Shown here piece after piece: positions 1 through 4,741 of a stretch of DNA of 14,951 nt (position 1 is the stretch's first letter; each line of letters opens with the position of its first letter). The notes beneath the pieces are model-generated. The model made no database searches. It was given only the letters and a program-made list of their open reading frames with translations, and was not told the DNA's origin. The position numbers were made by a program, and so were the translations under genes. Source of the stretch: Thermoplasmata archaeon (GTDB taxonomy: Archaea > Thermoplasmatota > Thermoplasmata > Thermoplasmatales > Thermoplasmataceae); the NCBI GenBank assembly GCA_021850745.1, contig JAJZKX010000014.1:1-14951 (forward strand), written 5' to 3'.

Positions 1-319
1 GGCGATGGGATCAATGATGCCCCCCGCCCTTGCAATGGCAAATGTGGGCATAGCAATGGGGGCAAGGGGTGCTGACATTTCAGCAGAAACTGCGCATGTC
101 ATACTTACCATGGATGATGTTACAAAGGTAGGCGATGCAGTGCATATCGGCAAGAGAACTCTAAGGATCGCCATTCAGAGCATAGCATTTGGCATACTTA
201 TGAGCGTAGCATTCATGATAATAGCGGCTGCAGGCTATATTGTACCATCAGAGGGTGCAGTAATACAGGAAGCGATCGACGCGGTTTCCATTTTCAATTC
301 AATGAGGGCCAGCCTGTGA
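1..319 (+). CDS. Heavy-metal P-type ATPase, C-terminal fragment with apparent frameshift
   Basis: This is the 3' end of a P1B-like metal-transporting ATPase, a membrane pump that expels metal ions using ATP. Bases 1-24 read GDGINDAP, the hinge motif of the P-domain. The continuation PALAMANVGIAMGARGAD lies in the next frame and runs to the stop at 317-319. The two halves join if one C is removed from the C6 run at 20-25, so this is a single-base insertion: either a sequencing error near the contig edge or a real frameshift. Two hydrophobic segments follow, roughly bases 175-235 and 255-305. The last segment (QEAIDAVSIFNSMRAS) resembles the QE-x-ID-x-x-x-I-x-N-x-x-R ending of ZntA/CadA-annotated pumps. 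It lacks the Cu-type YN/MSSS residues, so I leave metal specificity open. The start, phosphorylation site and metal-binding domains lie outside the window. Confidence 0.88.
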   Translation, partial: AMGSMMPPALAMANVGIAMGARGADISAETAHVILTMDDVTKVGDAVHIGKRTLRIAIQSIAFGILMSVAFMIIAAAGYIVPSEGAVIQEAIDAVSIFNSMRASL

Positions 320-360
320 TTCTAAAGCCAGATGCTTTTCCAGGTTTCTTAGTTATCTAG

Positions 361-373
361 TACTTATAAAATG
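361..373 (+). promoter_or_regulatory. Candidate TATA box for the membrane wHTH regulator
   Basis: The sequence TACTTATAAAATG contains CTTATAAA, a good archaeal TATA match. A start about 25 nt downstream would fall near 390, leaving a leader of roughly 40 nt that carries the GGAGGTGA Shine-Dalgarno at 418-425. Confidence 0.5.
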
Positions 374-430
374 AAGGTTTGGCAAATAGCAATAAACCCC
401 ATCAACTGAATCGAATCGGAGGTGAAATGC

Positions 431-1009
431 TTGAGTCGATCTGAAATCCCTGGTGCGACATGCTACTCTCAAAAATTGTCCAATAGTAGCACCCAGGATC
501 TTCGGCATGCCTTATTCTACGGTATCTCCTTATTGCTTTCCCTCATAATCGTGGTGGTTTCAACTACTGTCCTTGTTGTGGTAGTTTCCATCGAAGGCAG
601 TGTTGAAATGGTATTTTTCTACCTTTACACAGGAGTCGTATCAGCCAATCTTGCAGTCTCTGGGATATCTACAAGGCAGCTTGTGAAGCTGCTGCCTGCC
701 ATGACTTTTGCAACACGGCAACATGGGCCTTTCCTCTTGAGTGCTGCCAGAAATGAAACGGCCGTAGCCAGCTGTGCACGTGAGCCTGAAATCAGCAGTA
801 AATATTTCAGTGAAGCTGAACTGGAAATAATTGAACTGCTAAGAAATAACAACCGGAGGGCACTCCAGAGCAGGTTGGTATCGACGTCTGGCTCCTCAAA
901 AGCATCTGTTTCAAGGATTGTTTCTTCATTGGAGAAAAAAGGAGTCGTGGTAAAGCTCAGGAAAGGAGTCACAAACGAGATACTGCTCTCTGAAACCTAT
1001 TACAAATAG
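431..1009 (+). CDS. Membrane-anchored winged-helix (MarR/DUF7343-like) transcription regulator
   Basis: This is probably a one-component regulator: a membrane sensor or anchor joined to a cytoplasmic DNA-binding domain. Counting from the TTG at 431 (192 aa), a polar N-terminus is followed by hydrophobic segments at about 30-53 and 59-79, a linker, and a C-terminal winged helix at about 125-187. The helix has the pattern FSEAELEIIELLRNNN, then SSKASVSRIVSSLEKKGVV, then a wing containing KGVTNEILL. That matches the archaeal family in which an SKA-x-VSR recognition helix ends a two-TM protein. The first available start is GTG 422, but that GTG lies inside the Shine-Dalgarno GGAGGTGA (418-425). 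TTG 431 has ideal 5-nt spacing, so I prefer it. The stop codon abuts a 12-bp palindrome that leads into the SHOCT/cupredoxin unit, a plausible target. The signal sensed cannot be read from the sequence. Confidence 0.75.
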   Translation: MSRSEIPGATCYSQKLSNSSTQDLRHALFYGISLLLSLIIVVVSTTVLVVVVSIEGSVEMVFFYLYTGVVSANLAVSGISTRQLVKLLPAMTFATRQHGPFLLSAARNETAVASCAREPEISSKYFSEAELEIIELLRNNNRRALQSRLVSTSGSSKASVSRIVSSLEKKGVVVKLRKGVTNEILLSETYYK

Positions 1010-1051
1010 TTTCATGAAACCAGTTTCAGGCATGGCTTATGTTCTGTTTCA
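991..1051. promoter_or_regulatory. Clustered TGAAAC/GTTTCA half-sites, candidate operator
   Basis: TGAAAC occurs at 991-996. The perfect 12-bp palindrome GTTTCATGAAAC lies at 1009-1020, and further GTTTCA copies lie at 1023-1028 and 1046-1051. That makes five half-sites in 61 bp, covering the end of the regulator gene and the whole gap before the SHOCT/cupredoxin genes. The hexamer also occurs singly inside coding sequence elsewhere in the window, so only the clustering and position are notable. A weak TATA-like stretch (GCTTATGTT, about 1035-1043) lies within the cluster, so bound protein could block initiation. The link to the upstream regulator is inference. Confidence 0.4.
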
Positions 1052-1057
1052 CCATAA

Positions 1058-1426
1058 ATGAGAAACATGGAAAAGAAAGTAGAGAACCTAATTTGGTTAC
1101 TTGTCGGTCTTGTTTCCGTGGTCGCGGCAGTGGCCATAATTGTCTCTGTTCTATTTGGCGGCAGTTATGCAAATGGCACATATGGCCCCTATGCCATGAT
1201 GGGAGGATATTATGGCATGGGAATAGTGATGCCAATCGTTGGAGTCATATCTGTCATCTTTGTCATTATATTCGTGTTCTTCATTCTGGAATCCCTCCGT
1301 GCCCATGAAAGGCCTTATGACTATGCATATTCAGGGCATGCGGAAGAAATTGCAAAGGAAAGGCTAGCTAGAGGGGAGATCTCAGAGCAGGAATATAATT
1401 CAATAATTGAAAGGATAAGGAAGTAG
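1058..1426 (+). CDS. Two-TM membrane protein with C-terminal SHOCT domain
   Basis: A 122-aa inner membrane protein. Hydrophobic segments span about 11-33 and 56-78. They are joined by a short Gly/Tyr/Met-rich loop (34-55, with GPYAMMGGYYGMG). The cytoplasmic tail at about 94-122 (AEEIAKERLARGEISEQEY) is a SHOCT motif, a short helical domain usually found at the ends of membrane or secreted proteins and thought to mediate oligomerisation. ATG 1058 is used here; ATG 1067 is an alternative. Neither has a clear Shine-Dalgarno, so the transcript may be nearly leaderless. The stop is 8 bp before the cupredoxin start, so the two form an operon. The Met and Tyr residues in the exposed loop could contact a metal or the copper protein, but that is inference. 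No enzymatic motif is visible. Confidence 0.72.
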   Translation: MRNMEKKVENLIWLLVGLVSVVAAVAIIVSVLFGGSYANGTYGPYAMMGGYYGMGIVMPIVGVISVIFVIIFVFFILESLRAHERPYDYAYSGHAEEIAKERLARGEISEQEYNSIIERIRK

Positions 1427-1434
1427 GTGGCGGT

Positions 1435-2016
1435 ATGGACAGATACAGGATCTTTGGAATCGCTGCCATAATTATGTTGGTAGTGGCTCTGGTATTCGCC
1501 ACCTCTCCATTCTGGCCACATTCTGCGGATTACAGGCTCCAGTCAGGCGGTTACCTGAACCAGTCTGCACTAGAATCCATCAACCTGACTTCTCCAAATG
1601 TTTATGTGTCACCCTCCAACTCAACAATACTGATCAATGGGACAACGGATTTGCCTGTCTTGATGGGACCCATGAATGCCCCTAGCATGTACAGCTTTGA
1701 GATACTTGGACTGATAAACCCCACCATGATCATAAGCCAGGGGGCAGTAGTGAACTTCACAGTGGTTAATGTTGATACTGATTCATACCACAACTTTGTT
1801 CTTAGCCAGTCTGGCCCTCCTTACTATAAAACCGGCAACATGATGCAGGGCACCGGAATGATGTATTCCATGGGATATCTTCCCCCTGTCAATTCTGGCA
1901 GCTATGCATATATAAACCTCAGCTATGAATTCTCCTCATCTGGGACATACTGGTACTTGTGTACCTATCCGGGACACGCTGCAAATGGAATGTATGGAAA
2001 AATCGTGGTTCTTTGA
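1435..2016 (+). CDS. Membrane-anchored type 1 blue copper protein (sulfocyanin/rusticyanin-like cupredoxin)
   Basis: A 193-aa extracytoplasmic electron carrier. An uncleaved signal-anchor at about 7-23 precedes a beta-rich domain. The four type 1 copper ligands are visible: His119 (in SYHNF), Cys176, His181 and Met186, in the order C-x4-H-x4-M (LCTYPGHAANGM). This arrangement is established for sulfocyanin- and rusticyanin-like proteins, which carry electrons in the respiratory chains of acidophiles. Odd here is a Met-rich stretch between the ligands (Met136, 137, 142, 143, 146) and more Met at 77, 80 and 85. These could accept Cu(I), so a copper-handling role is an alternative to respiration. 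Several Asn-x-Ser/Thr sites suggest surface glycosylation. The Shine-Dalgarno AGGTGG (1425-1430) lies 4 nt before ATG and overlaps the upstream stop. Confidence 0.85.
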   Translation: MDRYRIFGIAAIIMLVVALVFATSPFWPHSADYRLQSGGYLNQSALESINLTSPNVYVSPSNSTILINGTTDLPVLMGPMNAPSMYSFEILGLINPTMIISQGAVVNFTVVNVDTDSYHNFVLSQSGPPYYKTGNMMQGTGMMYSMGYLPPVNSGSYAYINLSYEFSSSGTYWYLCTYPGHAANGMYGKIVVL

Positions 2017-2031
2017 CGCAGCAGGACTAAA

Positions 2032-2043
2032 TTTTTCTTTTTT
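2032..2043 (+). terminator. T-run terminator after the cupredoxin gene
   Basis: TTTTTCTTTTTT begins 15 nt after the cupredoxin stop. Archaeal RNA polymerase terminates at such T-rich tracts without needing a hairpin, and no strong hairpin precedes this one. Confidence 0.55.
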
Positions 2044-2127
2044 CCACCATTAATTGTTTGAACTGTTGTAAAGACGATGAGGGGCCGAGTGTACATTGGT
2101 GCATGGCCGACCATTCCCAAGTTGCTT

Positions 2128-2169
2128 GGAGTACTTTGCCAGCGGACTGCACAAGCAGGCAAAAACTCC
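2128..2169 (+). other. Stem-loop in the 2017-2212 gap, possible small RNA or folded element
   Basis: GGAGT (2128-2132) pairs with ACTCC (2165-2169). TTGCC (2136-2140) pairs with GGCAA (2158-2162), and TGC (2148-2150) pairs with GCA (2155-2157) around the loop ACAA, with a 7-nt bulge on the left arm. It sits between the cupredoxin terminator and the next promoter, in sequence that shows no coding character. I find no tRNA T-loop or convincing C/D box. It could be part of a short RNA, or chance. Confidence 0.25.
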
Positions 2170-2181
2170 CCGGAGGAATAT

Positions 2182-2190
2182 CTTTAAAAC
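2182..2190 (+). promoter_or_regulatory. TATA box for the 2213 gene, implying a leaderless transcript
   Basis: CTTTAAAAC is centred about 27 nt upstream of ATG 2213, the spacing expected if transcription starts at the start codon. No Shine-Dalgarno lies directly before that ATG. Confidence 0.55.
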
Positions 2191-2212
2191 CATTTTTGGG
2201 CTACGTGTAACA

Positions 2213-2488
2213 ATGATGCCAGGTCAAATGCCCCCACAGGGAGATATTGTGGGATTTGAAACAGAAGAAGAGCCCAGATGGATCACAGTTAAACTGGAAG
2301 ATGGTTCCGTCATTCAAATTAAGATGGAGATCGTTGCAATCATGAGGGGAGGCAATGACCAGAATACTGGCCTGCCTATCTACATGGTCCAGGCCACCAA
2401 CATCATAAGGATGATGAAAGTGCCGAAAGACCTCATCAAGAAAGGCTCCCAGACAGATGATGCAAAGGGAACAAACCTCTACAGGTAA
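2213..2488 (+). CDS. Small conserved-looking protein of unknown function
   Basis: A 91-aa soluble protein I do not recognise. It opens MMPGQMPPQGDIVGF, then has an alternating beta-type region (WITVKLEDGSVIQIKMEIVAI), a Gly/Asn turn, a second beta segment (LPIYMVQATNIIRMM) and a charged tail. The VKLEDGSVIQIKMEI pattern suggests a small beta-barrel (SH3- or Sm-like), but that is only an impression. The reading frame is open from 2096, yet the first 39 codons look non-coding and the TATA box at 2182-2190 fits leaderless initiation at 2213. An adjacent ATG at 2216 is equally possible. Its end overlaps the longest possible reading of the Lrp-type gene by 32 bp, so the two are probably co-transcribed. 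Confidence 0.65.
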   Translation: MMPGQMPPQGDIVGFETEEEPRWITVKLEDGSVIQIKMEIVAIMRGGNDQNTGLPIYMVQATNIIRMMKVPKDLIKKGSQTDDAKGTNLYR

Positions 2489-2930
2489 TAATGGCTTTAG
2501 CCAAAAGGCATTTTATCCAGCAAGGGATTTTGATACAGTGGATGAGAAGGACTGGGCCATAATTGACATACTGAGGCGCAACTCCCGTACCTCAAACTCC
2601 GACATCGGCAGGGAACTAAATGTATCTGAGGGAACAGTAAGGAAGAGGATACAGAAACTCCTTGAGGAGGGCGCAATCAAGAAATTCACGGTGGTCCTTA
2701 GAAATGAGGGCATAGAGGGGATAATCCTTATCCGCACTGAACCCAAGAAGGCAAAGGAGCTTTACGACTTCTTTACAAGGAAATTCGACGAAATTTTTGA
2801 ATTCTCCGGCAGGTTTGATCTTGCAATAAAGGTCAACTGCAAGTCACTTGACGAACTCAACAGGATAGTTGACGACCTCAGGGGGATGGACGGAGTCAGG
2901 AACACCGACACCCTCATACGCTTACATTGA
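2457..2930 (+). CDS. Lrp/AsnC-family transcriptional regulator
   Basis: A DNA-binding regulator of the feast/famine family, which typically responds to amino acids and acts as dimers or octamers. Counting from 2457 (157 aa), a winged HTH at about 28-75 (VDEKDWAIIDILRR, then NVSEGTVRKRIQKLLEEGAI) is followed by an alpha/beta RAM ligand domain at about 85-157 ending DGVRNTDTLIRLH. The start is uncertain. ATG 2457 gives a 27-residue tail ahead of the HTH and overlaps the previous gene by 32 bp. GTG 2538 gives a protein beginning MDEKDWAIIDIL, the usual family length, with AAGGGA 10 nt upstream. I list the longer form but think 2538 is at least as likely. The ligand and targets are unknown; the aldehyde dehydrogenase and methionine genes further on are speculative candidates. 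Confidence 0.85.
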   Translation: MMQREQTSTGNNGFSQKAFYPARDFDTVDEKDWAIIDILRRNSRTSNSDIGRELNVSEGTVRKRIQKLLEEGAIKKFTVVLRNEGIEGIILIRTEPKKAKELYDFFTRKFDEIFEFSGRFDLAIKVNCKSLDELNRIVDDLRGMDGVRNTDTLIRLH

Positions 2931-2944
2931 AACCTTTGTTATTC

Positions 2945-2959
2945 GATATAATTAAATAT
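2945..2959 (+). promoter_or_regulatory. AT-rich promoter core for alba
   Basis: GATATAATTAAATAT lies 30-45 nt before the alba start. Transcription starting about 25 nt downstream would begin just upstream of the Shine-Dalgarno GGAGGGA (2979-2985), which sits 5 nt from ATG 2991. Confidence 0.5.
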
Positions 2960-2990
2960 CAAATTTTTATGGGAAAGAGGAGGGAACTAC

Positions 2991-3260
2991 ATGGCAGAGG
3001 AAAACGTCATTTTCGTCGGAAAGAAACCAACAATGAACTACGTACTAGCTGTGGTAACCCAGTTCAACAACAATGTTGACAGGATTACTATAAAAGCCCG
3101 TGGCAAAGCGATTAGCAAGGCCGTCGATATCGCAGAGATCACACGTCATAAGTTCATTCAAAACGCGAAATACCAGAATATAAAGGTGGAAACAGAGATA
3201 CTCCAGGGGGAAAGGGGAGAATCGAATGTTTCTTCCATAGAAATAACCCTCACAAGATGA
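2991..3260 (+). CDS. alba: Alba, archaeal chromatin protein
   Basis: An 89-aa nucleic-acid-binding protein that forms dimers, coats DNA and also binds RNA. The signature VGKKPTMNYVLAVVTQF includes the Lys pair (Lys11, Lys12) that contacts DNA and is the acetylation site in Sulfolobus homologues. IKARGKAISKAVDIAEITR follows in the second helix, and an extended beta hairpin lies at about 62-89. The length is typical for the family. A strong Shine-Dalgarno (GGAGGGA, 5-nt spacing) and its own AT-rich promoter fit high expression. It is probably a single-gene transcript ending in the hairpin and T-rich region at 3264-3301. Confidence 0.96.
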   Translation: MAEENVIFVGKKPTMNYVLAVVTQFNNNVDRITIKARGKAISKAVDIAEITRHKFIQNAKYQNIKVETEILQGERGESNVSSIEITLTR

Positions 3261-3263
3261 TGC

Positions 3264-3301
3264 GGTGTTTTACACCAATTCTCTTAATTTCTCCTAATTG
3301 G
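3264..3301 (+). terminator. Hairpin plus T-rich stretch after alba
   Basis: GGTGT (3264-3268) and ACACC (3272-3276) form a perfect 5-bp stem with a 3-nt loop, 4 nt past the stop. They are followed by a T-rich stretch bracketed by CCAATT (3275-3280) and AATTGG (3296-3301). This is likely the alba transcript end, though the short stem alone could be a protein-binding palindrome. Confidence 0.4.
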
Positions 3302-3361
3302 CACATCGGCATCCATTTCTGAAATATGTAAAGAAAATTATTGGCAATCATTAAATGACCC

Positions 3362-3372
3362 GGTTAAATTAG
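3362..3372 (+). promoter_or_regulatory. Candidate TATA box for the polyprenyl synthase gene
   Basis: GGTTAAATTAG is centred about 25 nt upstream of ATG 3392, consistent with a leaderless transcript. CATTAAATGA, about 15 nt further upstream, is an alternative. Only a weak GTGAG precedes the start. Confidence 0.4.
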
Positions 3373-3391
3373 GGCATGGTAAAGTGAGCAC

Positions 3392-4375
3392 ATGAGAGAC
3401 TTCCTGGATTGGAGCATCAGTTTACATGGGAAGGTTGACGAAGTCAATGATAGATTGCTTCTGGCCATCCATACAGACCAGGAAGAATTGTACAGGATGT
3501 CCAGGTACACTATAGAAGCCGGAGGCAAAAGGTTCAGGCCTCTTCTGACCATCCTTGCTTACGAGATAAGCAGTGATGAGCCCTATTCAAAAATACTTGA
3601 CCTTGCAGCGGGGTATGAACTGATCCACACTGCAAGCCTGATACATGATGACATAATTGACAATGCAGCTACCAGGCGGGGAAGGCCAACCCTTAACAAC
3701 GTTGATGGGGTTGCAAATGCAATTGTCGTTGGGGATTATCTTTTTGCAAAGGCTTACGAGTTGGGCTCAAGGTACGGAACTGTTGTCTCAAAGATAATGG
3801 CTGATGCATCCAGCAGGCTCGCAGAGGGCCAGACACTTGAGGCTTTCAGCCTTGGAAATCTCGAACTAAGTGAGGGAACCTATCTTGAAATCATAAGCAA
3901 CAAGACTGCCAGATTCTTTGAGGCATGCGCCATGGGCGCAACAGTTGCTGCGGGCGCAGGCAGAACTCTTTCGAATGCACTGAGCAATTTTGCCTACAAC
4001 CTGGGCATGGCTTTCCAGGTAACCGATGACATACTGGATATCGTCGGGGATTCGAAGAAATTGGGAAAGCCCACCTTCACAGACATCAGGCACAGTGCCA
4101 TCACGATTCCACTTATACACACTCTCAGGCAAACCGATGCCAGAGGCAGGGAGAAACTTAAGAAGCAACTCATGGAGGGTGAAAGCGAGGATGTGGACAT
4201 CTACCTCAAGAACCTCATGGTTGAAACCGGGGCAATAGAGTATTCATTCTCCGTTGCAAAGAAATATTCGCAGCTGGCCCTGGAATCCCTCAAGGACACA
4301 GGCAAGTCCCCCGATCTAAACCTGCTCATGGAACTCGCAATGATCGTTATAGAGAGAATCGAGGAACTGAGCTAA
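3392..4375 (+). CDS. Polyprenyl (long-chain trans-isoprenyl) diphosphate synthase
   Basis: A 327-aa soluble enzyme that adds isopentenyl diphosphate to an allylic diphosphate. In archaea it makes precursors of membrane lipids or quinone tails. Visible motifs are GGKRFRP (44-50), the first Asp-rich motif DDIID (86-90) followed by RRGRPT, NKTA (170-173), and the second Asp-rich motif DDILD (212-216). The residues 5 and 4 before the first motif are Ala81 and Ser82, in ELIHTASLIHDD. Archaeal C20 synthases usually have a bulky aromatic there, and small residues are known to allow longer products. The local sequence resembles hepta/octaprenyl synthases, so I favour a long-chain (quinone side chain) role over geranylgeranyl synthesis, without certainty. 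It ends convergently against the zinc-ribbon gene with a 4-bp overlap. Confidence 0.92.
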   Translation: MRDFLDWSISLHGKVDEVNDRLLLAIHTDQEELYRMSRYTIEAGGKRFRPLLTILAYEISSDEPYSKILDLAAGYELIHTASLIHDDIIDNAATRRGRPTLNNVDGVANAIVVGDYLFAKAYELGSRYGTVVSKIMADASSRLAEGQTLEAFSLGNLELSEGTYLEIISNKTARFFEACAMGATVAAGAGRTLSNALSNFAYNLGMAFQVTDDILDIVGDSKKLGKPTFTDIRHSAITIPLIHTLRQTDARGREKLKKQLMEGESEDVDIYLKNLMVETGAIEYSFSVAKKYSQLALESLKDTGKSPDLNLLMELAMIVIERIEELS

Positions 4376-4599
4376 AACTCATCTGGACCATCAGCATTGC
4401 TTTTCAGCTCCTTCTGGAACCTTTCCAGGTCTGCAGGCTTCACTTCAAGTACAAAGGTCCCCTCGTAACCGCAGTCATTGCACCGGTAAATTGCGCCAAT
4501 CAGGCCTCCCGCAACCCAGTACACGTGTGTGGAGCCACACTTTGGGCATATTTTTACCATCTCCGGGGTTTTCAAAAGAATCGCCTGCCCATGACACAA
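4372..4599 (-). CDS. Small zinc-ribbon protein
   Basis: A small protein with one zinc ribbon: CPKC, then an 18-residue hydrophobic hairpin, then CNDCGYEG, i.e. C-x2-C-x18-C-x2-C. It is followed by a beta strand (TFVLEV) and an acidic helix. Such ribbons are common in archaeal transcription- and translation-associated proteins, but no function can be assigned. The start is debatable. ATG 4560 gives 62 aa beginning MVKICPKCG, but its GGAG abuts the ATG. TTG 4599 gives 75 aa and has GGAGG (4608-4604) at 4-nt spacing plus an AT-rich box (4650-4640) correctly placed further upstream, so I list the TTG form. The open frame extends to 4728, but that part looks non-coding. It runs convergent to the polyprenyl synthase gene and divergent from the aldehyde dehydrogenase gene. 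Confidence 0.7.
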   Translation of the reverse strand: MCHGQAILLKTPEMVKICPKCGSTHVYWVAGGLIGAIYRCNDCGYEGTFVLEVKPADLERFQKELKSNADGPDEF

Positions 4600-4639
4600 T
4601 ATGCCTCCAAACCACATAACGGTTCCCCAGAAATGGTGC

Positions 4640-4650
4640 AAAAAATAAAC
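4640..4650 (-). promoter_or_regulatory. Candidate TATA box for the zinc-ribbon gene
   Basis: On the minus strand the sequence reads AGTTTATTTTT. A start about 25 nt downstream, near 4620, would place GGAGG (4608-4604) and TTG 4599 in a short normal leader. Confidence 0.35.
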
Positions 4651-4701
4651 TGGCAAAAAATTTTTATGGGCTATCAAGTGATTTGCATTAAAATCGACAG
4701 T

Positions 4702-4724
4702 ATATGGGAAAAAATATTCCATAT
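4702..4724 (+). promoter_or_regulatory. Promoter core for the aldehyde dehydrogenase, with embedded inverted repeat
   Basis: AAAAAATATT (4709-4718) lies about 27 nt before ATG 4742, which has no Shine-Dalgarno, so a leaderless transcript is likely. The core is flanked by ATATGGGAA (4702-4710) and TTCCATAT (4717-4724), an inverted repeat broken by one extra G. A regulator bound there would cover the TATA box. Confidence 0.45.
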
Positions 4725-4741
4725 GCAAGCCTTACCTCAGT

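Noticed and set aside
1039..1308. Open frame of 89 aa overlapping the SHOCT protein in another frame
   Set aside because: It is rich in Cys, His and Trp in a way typical of shifted-frame reading. The 1058 frame has clear TM and SHOCT features.
2078..2175. tRNA or C/D box RNA in the gap
   Set aside because: There is no GTTCRA-type T-loop, no 7-bp acceptor pairing, and no properly spaced RTGATGA and CTGA boxes.
2096..2212. N-terminal extension of the small unknown protein
   Set aside because: The 39 extra residues look random and cross a TATA box that fits initiation at 2213.
4600..4728. Hydrophobic N-terminal extension of the zinc-ribbon protein
   Set aside because: It overlaps the aldehyde dehydrogenase promoter, has no ribosome-binding site and no family resemblance. 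The ribbon begins just after 4560.
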